Positions 1-6,298 of a stretch of 13,230 nt of DNA are shown here, one piece after another. Source of the DNA: an uncultured Clostridia bacterium (lineage in GTDB: Bacteria > Bacillota > Clostridia > Oscillospirales > Ruminococcaceae). The notes beneath the pieces were generated by a model. It was not told the DNA's origin and made no database searches. It saw only the letters and a list, made by a program, of their open reading frames with translations. The position numbers were made by a program, and so were the translations under genes. The DNA lies in contig CAMOFU010000035.1 of assembly GCA_946613705.1 (NCBI GenBank), forward strand, positions 1 to 13,230, given 5' to 3'. Numbering within the stretch: position 1 is the first letter of the stretch; each line of letters opens with the position of its first letter.

Positions 1-105
1 GTCGCTCTGTCCCGCTATGATGCTGTCCACTGTCGATGTGCTGCCGCAGGCTGTAAGCATAAGTGCTGCTGCCACGGCTGCCGTTGTCAGGATAGTTCTT
101 TTCAT
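1..105 (-). CDS. Partial lipoprotein, fifth gene of the metal-uptake operon
   Basis: The 5' end of a minus-strand gene that runs off the left edge; only 35 codons are visible. They begin MKRTILTTAAVAAALMLTAC and form a classic lipoprotein signal: a basic n-region (K2, R3), an alanine/leucine-rich core and the lipobox LTAC with Cys20 as the predicted lipidation site, followed by a Gly/Ser/Thr linker. The ATG at 105 is backed by an AAGGAG ribosome site (117-122, spacing 11 nt) lying within the last codons of the upstream permease gene. Only 7 nt separate the two genes, so co-transcription with the zinc-type transporter is very likely. The mature domain is outside the window, so its function cannot be told; a metal-related surface lipoprotein is suggested only by position. 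Confidence 0.8.
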   Translation of the reverse strand, partial: MKRTILTTAAVAAALMLTACGSTSTVDSIIAGQSD

Positions 106-112
106 TTCTCTG

Positions 113-1027
113 TCAGCTCCTTTTAAGGATCTTCGCAATTATCGTGAATATGAAAAATGCAGCCATGTCAGCCGTCACGATAGTCGAGCCGACAGGTGTT
201 GAAAACAGTATCGAGGCGATAAGTCCCGTTCCCGCGCATATCACCGAGATCACCGCCGAGCAGATTATAACTCCGCGGAAGCTCTTGAAGAGCCGCATCG
301 CAGAGAGCGCGGGGAAGATTATCAGCGCCGAGATCAGCAGCGAGCCCACAAGGTTCATCGCCAGCACCACGATGAGCGCCGTGATGACAGCCACCAGCAG
401 ATTATAGCCGTTCGCCCTTACACCCGTCGCCTGTGCAAAGCTCTCATCAAAGGTCACGGCGAAGATCTGCTTGTAGAAGATCAGGAACACCGCGATGACC
501 ACCGCCGCCAGTGCGACCGAGAGCCAGACCTCGCCTATCGTCAGCGTGAGTATCGAGGTGGAGCCGAACAGTGTGCTGCACACATCGCCCGACACATTTG
601 CCGAGGCCGAGAACATATTTATGAGCATATACCCGACTGCCAGCGAGCCCACCGAGATCATAGCCAGTGCCGCGTCGCCCTTGATCTTGGTGTTCTGCCC
701 CGTCCGCAGCAGCAGTATCGCCGCAATGAGCGTGATCGGCAGCACTATCACCATGCTGTTCGTGTTCTCGATGATCTTCGTCAGGCCCCGCGCGACGGGA
801 TTATCCCCCGATGCCACCTGCTTGACGGTAACATCCACCACCGTTGCCACCGACATTGCGCCGAACGCAACGTGTGAGAGCCCGTCACCGATGAACGAGA
901 ACCGCTTGAGCACCAGCGTAACGCCGAGCAGCGAGGAGCAAAGTGCGATCAGCAGCCCGACGATCAGTGCATACCTCACCAGCGGGAAGCTGAAATAATA
1001 CATCAGCTTATCTATCACTCTGCTCAC
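113..1027 (-). CDS. znuB: Zinc/manganese-type ABC transporter permease (ZnuB family)
   Basis: Integral membrane subunit of a high-affinity metal importer of the ABC-3 family; it would pass Zn2+ (or Mn2+) from the binding lipoprotein through the cytoplasmic membrane. The 304-residue product has about eight hydrophobic segments and the family landmarks: SFIGDGLSHVAFG (44-56), TFDESFAQATGV (192-203, probable ATPase-coupling region), VGSLLISALIIFPA (227-240) and TPVGSTIV near 277-284. About 30 residues around 62-92 form an extra hydrophilic loop compared with short ZnuB proteins. The start is uncertain: GTG at 1027 overlaps the ATPase gene by 20 nt, while an ATG at 1003 lies just past the ATPase stop and gives a 296-residue protein; neither has a strong ribosome site. 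Zinc rather than manganese is inferred from the neighbouring regulator. Confidence 0.9.
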   Translation of the reverse strand: MSRVIDKLMYYFSFPLVRYALIVGLLIALCSSLLGVTLVLKRFSFIGDGLSHVAFGAMSVATVVDVTVKQVASGDNPVARGLTKIIENTNSMVIVLPITLIAAILLLRTGQNTKIKGDAALAMISVGSLAVGYMLINMFSASANVSGDVCSTLFGSTSILTLTIGEVWLSVALAAVVIAVFLIFYKQIFAVTFDESFAQATGVRANGYNLLVAVITALIVVLAMNLVGSLLISALIIFPALSAMRLFKSFRGVIICSAVISVICAGTGLIASILFSTPVGSTIVTADMAAFFIFTIIAKILKRS

Positions 1028-1880
1028 CTCGTTTTACATATTTATATATCGCCGCACCCGTTCCGACGGCTAACAGACCTGCGCCTGCGGCAGCTGCGGC
1101 AGCAGCCTTCGCCGACACGCCGCTGCATTCGGGCTCGGGCTGTTCGATCTCAGCATCAGCTTCGTCCCCGCCCGCATCGCCTGTCTCGGTTATCAGAAAG
1201 CTCTGCCCGAGCCTGCTTGCAAGATAATCCTGCCTTGTCCCGAAAAACAGCTGCTCGCGGCTGCCGATGTGGAGTATATGCGAGGCATACCTTACAGCCG
1301 AGACATCGTGAGATACCATTATCATCGTAACACCGCTGCGGTTGAGCTGTGCTATCAGCTCATAGAGATCTGCCTGCGCCTTCGGGTCGAGCCCCGTCAC
1401 GGGCTCGTCGAGCAGCAGTATGTGCCCCGTGGCGCACAGCGCTCTTGCGAGCAGCACCCGCTGCTGCTGGCCGCCCGAAAGCTCCCTGTAGCAGCGCCCC
1501 GCAAGCTCTGAGATACCGAGCCTTGCCATGTTTTCCTCTGCAAGAGCCTTTTCCTCTCTGTTATAGAAGGGCCGCAGTCCCGCCTTTCTGATGCAGCCCG
1601 AGCGGACTATCTCTCTTACCGAGGCGGGAAAATCCCTCTGCACCACCGTCTGCTGCGGCAGGTAGCCGACTCCGCCCGCGATCTCTCCGCTCCTGATTAT
1701 CTCGCCCGACATTGCGGGTATAAGCCCCAGCAGCGCCTTGACGAGCGTGCTCTTGCCCGAGCCGTTCTCGCCGAGTATGCAAAGATAATCGCCGCTCGAA
1801 ACGGTAAAATCCAGCCCCTCCGTAACGGGTATCCCCTCATAGCCGAGGGTAACGTTCCTGCATATCAACTGCTCTGCCAA
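1008..1880 (-). CDS. znuC: Zinc-type ABC transporter ATP-binding protein with unusual hydrophobic C-terminal tail
   Basis: Cytoplasmic ATPase that powers the importer. All ABC motifs are present: Walker A GENGSGKST (37-45), Q-loop LPQQ (74-77), signature LSGGQ (134-138), Walker B ILLLDEP (154-160), D-loop near D165 and switch His191. The conserved domain ends near residue 230. It is followed by about 60 residues that ordinary ZnuC lacks: an acidic linker (231-251) and then an alanine/glycine-rich stretch (257-279) long enough to cross a membrane, ending in basic KYVKR. The start is TTG at 1880, one nucleotide after the znuA stop, with GGAG four nt upstream; no in-frame ATG fits the family N-terminus. 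The stop overlaps the permease reading frame, so the three transporter genes appear translationally coupled. Confidence 0.93.
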   Translation of the reverse strand: MAEQLICRNVTLGYEGIPVTEGLDFTVSSGDYLCILGENGSGKSTLVKALLGLIPAMSGEIIRSGEIAGGVGYLPQQTVVQRDFPASVREIVRSGCIRKAGLRPFYNREEKALAEENMARLGISELAGRCYRELSGGQQQRVLLARALCATGHILLLDEPVTGLDPKAQADLYELIAQLNRSGVTMIMVSHDVSAVRYASHILHIGSREQLFFGTRQDYLASRLGQSFLITETGDAGGDEADAEIEQPEPECSGVSAKAAAAAAAGAGLLAVGTGAAIYKYVKRGEQSDR

Positions 1881-1881
1881 T

Positions 1882-2916
1882 TTACTCCACCGTCTCCTTC
1901 AGGGTATCAAGGTTTTTCTGCATGATCGAAAGATACGTCTCGCCCGCCGCGATCCTGTCGGCACTGACCGACTGTATTGAGTCGAGCACCGCCGTTTTCG
2001 CGTCCTTTGCCTTGCTGCTGTCGATCACAGCCTGAGCGATCCTCTGATCGCTGTTCTCTATCGTATAGACCGTCTTTGCGCCAAGCTCGTCTATCTTCGC
2101 AGCAAGAAAGGTCACCGTCTCGAAGCTTGCCTCTGTTTCCGCCGAGCAGCCTGCGAATGCGGCATAGTAGTCAAAGCCGTAGTCGTCGGTAAAATATCTG
2201 AACGGGAAACGGTCGCCGAAAATCAGCGTCTTGTTCTTTGCCCTGTCCGCCAGAGCCCTTATATCACTGTCGAGCGCCGTGAGCTTTTCGAGGTATGCGC
2301 TGAGGTCGGCGGCATAGGTCTCCTTATTGTCCGCATCTATCGTCTGAAGCTCGGCCGAGAGCTTTTCGCAGAGCGTCTTGGCATTTTTCACCGAGAGCCA
2401 GACGTGCTCGTCGTACTCGGGGGCATCGTCATGCTCAGTTTCCTCCTCATGCTCCGCCTGCATACCCTCCTTGACCTCCTCGGTCTTTGCAGAGCTGCCG
2501 AGCTCTCCGAGCAGACTGAACGCTTTCATCTCCTTGTTTGTCGCACCTTTTATCGCGTCCTCTGCCCATTTATCCGATTCACCGCCGACGTATACGAACA
2601 GATCGCACTGCGATATCCTCAGTATATCCTCCGCCGTCGGCTGGAAGGAATGCATATCCGTTCCCTGCTCGAGCAGATAGGTCACCTCAAAGCCGTCCTC
2701 CCTGCCGCGAGTGAGCTCACGCACCCAGTCGTAGGCGGGGAAGGTGGTACACACGACCTGTATCCTGCTGCCGTCTCCCGCAAGGGCACTGCTGTCGGTG
2801 CTTCCGCAGCCTGCCGCGCAAAGTGCTGCCGCTGCGCATACCGCCGCGGCAAGCATCGTTTTAAAGATCTTTATGCTTCTGTTTATCATCGGGATCATCT
2901 CTCTTGTTGTTTTCAT
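1882..2916 (-). CDS. znuA: Metal ABC transporter substrate-binding lipoprotein (ZnuA family)
   Basis: Extracellular lipid-anchored receptor (cluster A-I) that captures the metal ion and docks on the permease. From the ATG at 2916 it is 344 residues, with a signal peptide and lipidation site near Cys37 (CAAGC, a slightly loose lipobox). Candidate metal ligands are His89 (GTDMHSFQP), His171 (YDEHVWLS) and Asp312 near the C-terminus. An acidic/histidine loop (about 145-170, with HEEETEH) matches the His-rich loop typical of zinc rather than manganese proteins. The usual third histidine is not seen: the corresponding stretch reads FGDRFPFRYF (233-242). The ATG at 2916 overlaps the repressor stop codon as ATGA but its AAGGA abuts the start; ATGs at 2898 and 2889 also leave a complete signal peptide. 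A longer open frame back to 3213 is only antifunctional sequence inside the repressor gene. Confidence 0.9.
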   Translation of the reverse strand: MKTTREMIPMINRSIKIFKTMLAAAVCAAAALCAAGCGSTDSSALAGDGSRIQVVCTTFPAYDWVRELTRGREDGFEVTYLLEQGTDMHSFQPTAEDILRISQCDLFVYVGGESDKWAEDAIKGATNKEMKAFSLLGELGSSAKTEEVKEGMQAEHEEETEHDDAPEYDEHVWLSVKNAKTLCEKLSAELQTIDADNKETYAADLSAYLEKLTALDSDIRALADRAKNKTLIFGDRFPFRYFTDDYGFDYYAAFAGCSAETEASFETVTFLAAKIDELGAKTVYTIENSDQRIAQAVIDSSKAKDAKTAVLDSIQSVSADRIAAGETYLSIMQKNLDTLKETVE

Positions 2917-3326
2917 TCCTTGCCGACCCTGCACTTGCCGCACACGCCCGTCAGCACCATACTTGTATCCAGCGTGAAGCCCTCGTCCTCCAGCAGGCAT
3001 TCCGCAAGCTTTTCGGAGCTTTCGTGCTGCATATGCAGCAGCTCGCCGCAGACACTGCATTTCATATGCAGATGGTCGGCACACGCCTTGCCGCCCGTCA
3101 GCTGATAGACGAACTCTCTGCCTATTCCGTTGACCGTCCTTTTTACGAGACCCTCTGCCACAAGCTCCTTTATTATCCTGTAGGCAGTGCTTTCCGAGGG
3201 AGCCTTGGGGCATTCGGGGTCGCTGCGCATCTCGTTCACTATCTCCGATACCGTCATCGCCCTTGAGCTGTTCTTTTCAAGGAACCGCATCATACGCTCA
3301 TGTGCGGCTGTTTTATACTTAGCCAT
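2913..3326 (-). CDS. zur: Fur-family metal-responsive repressor, Zur-like
   Basis: Small DNA-binding regulator (137 residues, normal for Fur/Zur/PerR). The N-terminal winged helix covers about 1-80, with the recognition-helix region STAYRIIKELVAEGLV (46-61). The C-terminal dimerisation domain carries the HLHMKC segment (85-90) and two CxxC pairs (C90/C93 and C129/C132) that form the structural zinc site of this family. It is the first gene of the operon, and its TGA overlaps the znuA ATG, so metal sensing and zinc-type uptake are directly coupled. Zur rather than Fur or PerR is inferred from the transporter genes; the sequence alone does not separate them. The ATG at 3326 is preceded by only a weak ribosome site. 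A promoter and a Fur-type palindrome lie just upstream, which predicts autoregulation. Confidence 0.9.
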   Translation of the reverse strand: MAKYKTAAHERMMRFLEKNSSRAMTVSEIVNEMRSDPECPKAPSESTAYRIIKELVAEGLVKRTVNGIGREFVYQLTGGKACADHLHMKCSVCGELLHMQHESSEKLAECLLEDEGFTLDTSMVLTGVCGKCRVGKE

Positions 3327-3347
3327 TTACACCATCGCTTTCAAATT

Positions 3348-3362
3348 TGACAGTAACTATCA
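3348..3362 (-). promoter_or_regulatory. Predicted Fur-family (Zur) operator, 7-1-7 palindrome
   Basis: The minus strand reads TGATAGT-T-ACTGTCA, two 7-bp half-sites around one central base with a single mismatch in the dyad. This is the 7-1-7 architecture of Fur/Zur/PerR boxes, and the outer TGA/TCA resembles the Fur box TGATAAT-N-ATTATCA. It begins about 8 bp downstream of the -10 and covers roughly +1 to +15, a position where a bound dimer would block initiation. It sits in front of the Fur-family gene itself. Binding is predicted, not shown. Confidence 0.7.
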
Positions 3363-3369
3363 TTTTTGG

Positions 3370-3398
3370 ATTATAGCACACTGCACCCGAAAAGTCAA
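3370..3398 (-). promoter_or_regulatory. Sigma-A promoter of the zur-znu operon
   Basis: On the minus strand the -35 TTGACT (3393-3398) and a perfect -10 TATAAT (3370-3375) are separated by 17 bp. Transcription should start near 3363, about 37 nt before the zur ATG. Five of six -35 bases match the consensus, so the promoter should be strong unless repressed. Confidence 0.85.
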
Positions 3399-3460
3399 CA
3401 ACGCGGGCGAGGTATTTACAGTTTTTTAATAATTCCGCCCTCAACACTGTTTATTGCGAA

Positions 3461-3498
3461 TAAAAACCGCTCATACCTTTTCTACAGGCATGAGCGGT
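3461..3498 (-). terminator. Intrinsic terminator of the nucleotidyltransferase gene
   Basis: Arms 3466-3477 and 3487-3498 pair over 12 positions with one mismatch (ACCGCTCAT against ATGAGCGGT plus two further GC pairs) around a 9-nt loop. In the minus-strand direction the hairpin is followed by TTTTTA. It starts about 20 nt beyond the TAA at 3519 and separates that gene from the zur promoter. There is no T-run on the plus-strand side. Confidence 0.85.
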
Positions 3499-3518
3499 AT
3501 ATGTTGGACACATCTGCA

Positions 3519-4427
3519 TTATTTCCAAAGCTTCTCGGGATAAACTCCGTCCTTTATCAGCGCGGCTATAGACTCGGCTACTGCCTGCTTGTCCTCCTTG
3601 TAGGTCACTCCGAACCAGCGGTCGCGGCTTTCGAGCAGCGTACACTCGGCTTCACCGTTTTTCAGCAGTCCGTCGATCATTATCGGCAGCAGCGATTCCG
3701 CTGTCTCGCTCTCGTCGTTCTCGCAGAGGAACTGCTCGAACTTCTCGGCAAGCGTATCCATGAACTCGGGCGGGCAGCCCCACATATTCATTGAAACATA
3801 GCTGTTCTCGTCGAGCTCTGCGGTCTCTTCCTTGCCGCTGAGCACCCTGCCGCCCTCGCGCCTGATATTATAGGTCTCGGTTATGCCGATAAGCCTGTTG
3901 TTACCGTCTGTGCGGCACACTCCCCTCGTGACCGAGCCGTTCTCGGAGAGGGTGTTTTTCAGTATGAATCCCGCCATGCACAGGTCGAGCTTTCCCGTAT
4001 CGGGACGCTCGGAGGTCAGGTAGCCGTAAAGCTGCTCGTAGGCCTGCCTGCCGTAATAATCATCGGCATTTATCACAGCAAACGGCTCGTGTACCGCTTC
4101 CCTCGCGCACAGCACCGCATGGCAGGTGCCCCAGGGCTTGGTGCGCTTTATCTTCTTGTGTTCCTCGGGGATATCGTCCGTCTCCTGGAACACATACTGC
4201 ACATTGACGTGCTTTGAGATACGGTCGCCGATACGCTCGCGGAACTCCTTTTCTATATCGCGGCGGATTATGAACACCACCTTGTCAAAGCCCGCCTTCA
4301 CCGCATCGCAGACCGAATAATCCATTATGATCTCCCCGTCGGGGCCGACCTGCTCAAGCTGCTTTATCCCGCCGCCGTAACGGCTGCCAAGACCTGCTGC
4401 CATAATGATAAGAGTACAGTTTTTCAT
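3519..4427 (-). CDS. Nucleotidyltransferase family protein (sugar-1-phosphate NTP transferase fold)
   Basis: A single-domain 302-residue Rossmann-like NTP transferase that probably joins a nucleoside monophosphate to a sugar or similar phosphate. The N-terminal signature MAAGLGSRYGGGIKQ (9-23) holds the nucleotide-binding loop with R16 and K22. PWGTCHAV (98-105) fits the base-recognition segment, and NADDYYG (120-126) supplies the metal-binding aspartates. It differs from GalU, whose loop is usually GLGTRFLPATK, so I do not call it galU although a UTP-glucose-1-phosphate role is possible. The ATG at 4427 has a good ribosome site (GGGAGG, 11 nt away). The gene stands alone with its own promoter (4521-4549) and terminator (3461-3498), divergent from the membrane/spermidine-synthase-like gene. 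The true substrate is not recognisable from the sequence. Confidence 0.82.
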   Translation of the reverse strand: MKNCTLIIMAAGLGSRYGGGIKQLEQVGPDGEIIMDYSVCDAVKAGFDKVVFIIRRDIEKEFRERIGDRISKHVNVQYVFQETDDIPEEHKKIKRTKPWGTCHAVLCAREAVHEPFAVINADDYYGRQAYEQLYGYLTSERPDTGKLDLCMAGFILKNTLSENGSVTRGVCRTDGNNRLIGITETYNIRREGGRVLSGKEETAELDENSYVSMNMWGCPPEFMDTLAEKFEQFLCENDESETAESLLPIMIDGLLKNGEAECTLLESRDRWFGVTYKEDKQAVAESIAALIKDGVYPEKLWK

Positions 4428-4512
4428 TTTCTTAGTATACCTCCCAAGTAGAGATCATATGACCCGTCACTGCGCTTATCCATGCACAGCTCCGCGGTCA
4501 GTGACAAGCTGT

Positions 4513-4545
4513 CTTATTTAATATTAACATAATATCTTAAATAAG
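4513..4545. repeat. AT-rich inverted repeat across divergent promoters
   Basis: The arms CTTATTTAA (4513-4521) and TTAAATAAG (4537-4545) are perfect 9-bp inverted copies. Inside them TATTA (4522-4526) pairs with TAATA (4530-4534) around ACA, so the dyad continues almost to its centre with a 2-nt bulge on one side. It covers the -10 and spacer of the minus promoter and lies just upstream of the plus promoter, so it could be an operator; weak AT pairing and lack of a T-run argue against a terminator. Confidence 0.6.
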
Positions 4546-4549
4546 TCAA
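4521..4549 (-). promoter_or_regulatory. Promoter of the nucleotidyltransferase gene
   Basis: The minus strand has -35 TTGACT (4544-4549) and -10 TAATAT (4521-4526) separated by 17 bp, with a TG one base before the -10 (extended -10). Transcription would start near 4514, leaving a leader of about 85 nt before the ATG at 4427. Most of the promoter lies inside the dyad 4513-4545. Confidence 0.6.
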
Positions 4550-4553
4550 GGTG

Positions 4554-4582
4554 TTTACTTTTTAATATAAAAGTGGTATAAT
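4554..4582 (+). promoter_or_regulatory. Promoter of the spermidine-synthase-like gene and recG
   Basis: The -35 TTTACT (4554-4559, four of six consensus bases) and a perfect -10 TATAAT (4577-4582) are separated by 17 bp. Transcription should start near 4589, about 34 nt before the ATG at 4623. An AAGGA ribosome site lies at 4608-4612, ten nt from that ATG. Confidence 0.8.
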
Positions 4583-4622
4583 AGATATGTATATCGTTCT
4601 GAAATGAAAGGAAAAGTAAAAT

Positions 4623-6272
4623 ATGGAAAATATATCGGAAAAGCCGAAAGCACCGATCCTTCGGCAAAAATGGTATCTCTATCTGACCGAGTTCTTCTCG
4701 GGTATGTCGGTAATGGCGGTGGAGCTGGGTGCAAGCAGACTGCTGGCACCGTATTTCAGCTCCTCGCAGATCGTCTGGACCATAATCATCGGCACGATCA
4801 TGATAGCAATGGCACTCGGGAACTACTTCGGAGGGCGCAGTGCAGACAAGTCTCCCGATCCCGACAAGCTGTATAAACGGATACTTCTCTCTGCCGTATG
4901 GATAGCCGCGATACCCTTTGTCGGCAAGTTCATCATCGTCGGAGTGACGGGGCTGCTGATCGTGACCGTGAGCACGAATTTCCTGATCTGGGCGGCATTT
5001 CTTGCCTGCATGGTCATCTTCGTGTTCCCGCTGTTCCTGCTCGGCACCGTCACGCCCTCGCTCGTCAAGTACACCACCGACAGCCTTGACGACAACGGCA
5101 GGACAGTCGGCACGCTCGGGGCATTCAATACCGTCGGCAGCATCATCGGCACCTTCGCGCCGACCTTTATCACGATACCCGCAGTCGGCACTGCTGTGAC
5201 GTTCCTGATCTTCTCGGGCGTGCTGCTCCTGCTCGGGATAGTCTACTTCATCTCCTGCGGGCGGTGCAAGGTGAGAACGGCAGTATGCACGGTGCTGTTC
5301 ATCGGCTTCTGCATAGCGGGGACGACGATCGGCTTTGCCTTCTGGGAGAAGACACTTGCATATGAGGGCGAGAGCGTATACAACTATTTGCAGGTCAAGG
5401 ACGACGAGCGCAAGACCTCGCTCTCGACGAACGTTCTCTTCGGGGTGCAGTCGGTGTATATGAAAAACGGCGGACTGTCCTACCTTTACTATGATACCGC
5501 GATGGCGGCACCGCTGATGTCTGCGGCGGGTGACAAGTCATCGCTGCTGGTGCTCGGAATGGGAACGGGCACCTATGCCAAGCAGTGCAGCCGCTACTTC
5601 CCCGAAATGGTCATGGACGGAGTTGAGATAGACGACAGGATAACCGACCTTGCACACGAGTATTTCGAGATGGACGAGGATATGAACGTGGTCACCTATG
5701 ACGGGCGGGCATATCTCAATGCCATGAGAGCCGAGCGCGAGGCAGGCAGGGACAGCATACGCACGGGCTACGACGTTATAATGGTCGATGCCTATCAGGA
5801 TATAACGATACCGTTCCAGATGTCCTCGAAGGAGTTTTTCACGCTTGTGCGGGACAGCCTCAACGAAGGCGGAGTGATGGTCGTCAATATGAATATGCGC
5901 TCCGACAGTGAGGACGGCATCAATGCCTACCTTGCCGATACCATTTCATCGGTCTTTTCGGAGGTGTGGACTGCGGACGTTGCAGGCTCGACCAACCGCG
6001 AGCTGTTCGCCTCCAACGACCCCGATATGATAAAAAGGCTCACGCAGAATATCGGCACTGTCGGGGACGAGGAGCTGCGCTCGCTGCTTACCGACGTATC
6101 CTCATCGCTGGTGCATTATCGGGACGGCGGCCGCAGACTTACCGACGACAACGCTCCCGTTGAGCTGCTCGGTATGCGGGTGATCGACGGGATAATCAGC
6201 CGCGAGCTTGAATACTACAAACGCATCTATGAAGAAAAGGGGCTCAGCGGGCTGCTCGATGCAGCGGGCTGA
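4623..6272 (+). CDS. Membrane protein fused to a spermidine-synthase-like domain
   Basis: A 549-residue two-part protein. Residues about 20-240 form some six to eight membrane segments with the family pattern VELGASRLLAPYF (33-45) and ALGNYFGGRSAD (64-75). Residues about 250-530 have the Rossmann fold of polyamine aminopropyltransferases: LGMGTGTY (311-318) for the nucleotide, VEID (334-337) for the ribose, DGR (360-362) and VDAY (388-391) with Asp389 at the catalytic position, plus LTDDNAPVE (506-514), common in this fused family. In soluble SpeE this fold transfers aminopropyl from decarboxylated SAM to putrescine; members fused to membrane helices have uncertain substrates, and no other polyamine gene is nearby. 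recG follows 26 nt downstream in the same direction, so the two are probably co-transcribed. The ATG has a good ribosome site and a promoter just upstream. Confidence 0.88.
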   Translation: MENISEKPKAPILRQKWYLYLTEFFSGMSVMAVELGASRLLAPYFSSSQIVWTIIIGTIMIAMALGNYFGGRSADKSPDPDKLYKRILLSAVWIAAIPFVGKFIIVGVTGLLIVTVSTNFLIWAAFLACMVIFVFPLFLLGTVTPSLVKYTTDSLDDNGRTVGTLGAFNTVGSIIGTFAPTFITIPAVGTAVTFLIFSGVLLLLGIVYFISCGRCKVRTAVCTVLFIGFCIAGTTIGFAFWEKTLAYEGESVYNYLQVKDDERKTSLSTNVLFGVQSVYMKNGGLSYLYYDTAMAAPLMSAAGDKSSLLVLGMGTGTYAKQCSRYFPEMVMDGVEIDDRITDLAHEYFEMDEDMNVVTYDGRAYLNAMRAEREAGRDSIRTGYDVIMVDAYQDITIPFQMSSKEFFTLVRDSLNEGGVMVVNMNMRSDSEDGINAYLADTISSVFSEVWTADVAGSTNRELFASNDPDMIKRLTQNIGTVGDEELRSLLTDVSSSLVHYRDGGRRLTDDNAPVELLGMRVIDGIISRELEYYKRIYEEKGLSGLLDAAG

Positions 6273-6284
6273 GACCTTGCAGGA

Positions 6285-6290
6285 AAGGAG
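6285..6290 (+). promoter_or_regulatory. Ribosome binding site that fixes the TTG start of recG
   Basis: AAGGAG with an 8-nt spacer to TTG at 6299. There is no ATG at a comparable distance in this frame, so the site decides the start. Confidence 0.85.
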
Positions 6291-6298
6291 ATCACGGC

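Noticed and set aside
2917..3213. N-terminal extension of the zinc-binding protein upstream of 2916
   Set aside because: It is the repressor gene read in another frame; the lipoprotein signal peptide only makes sense from 2916 or slightly later.
3327..3518. Possible small gene or RNA in the zur/nucleotidyltransferase gap
   Set aside because: The gap is accounted for by leader, operator, promoter and terminator; no frame with a ribosome site or conserved RNA-like fold is visible.
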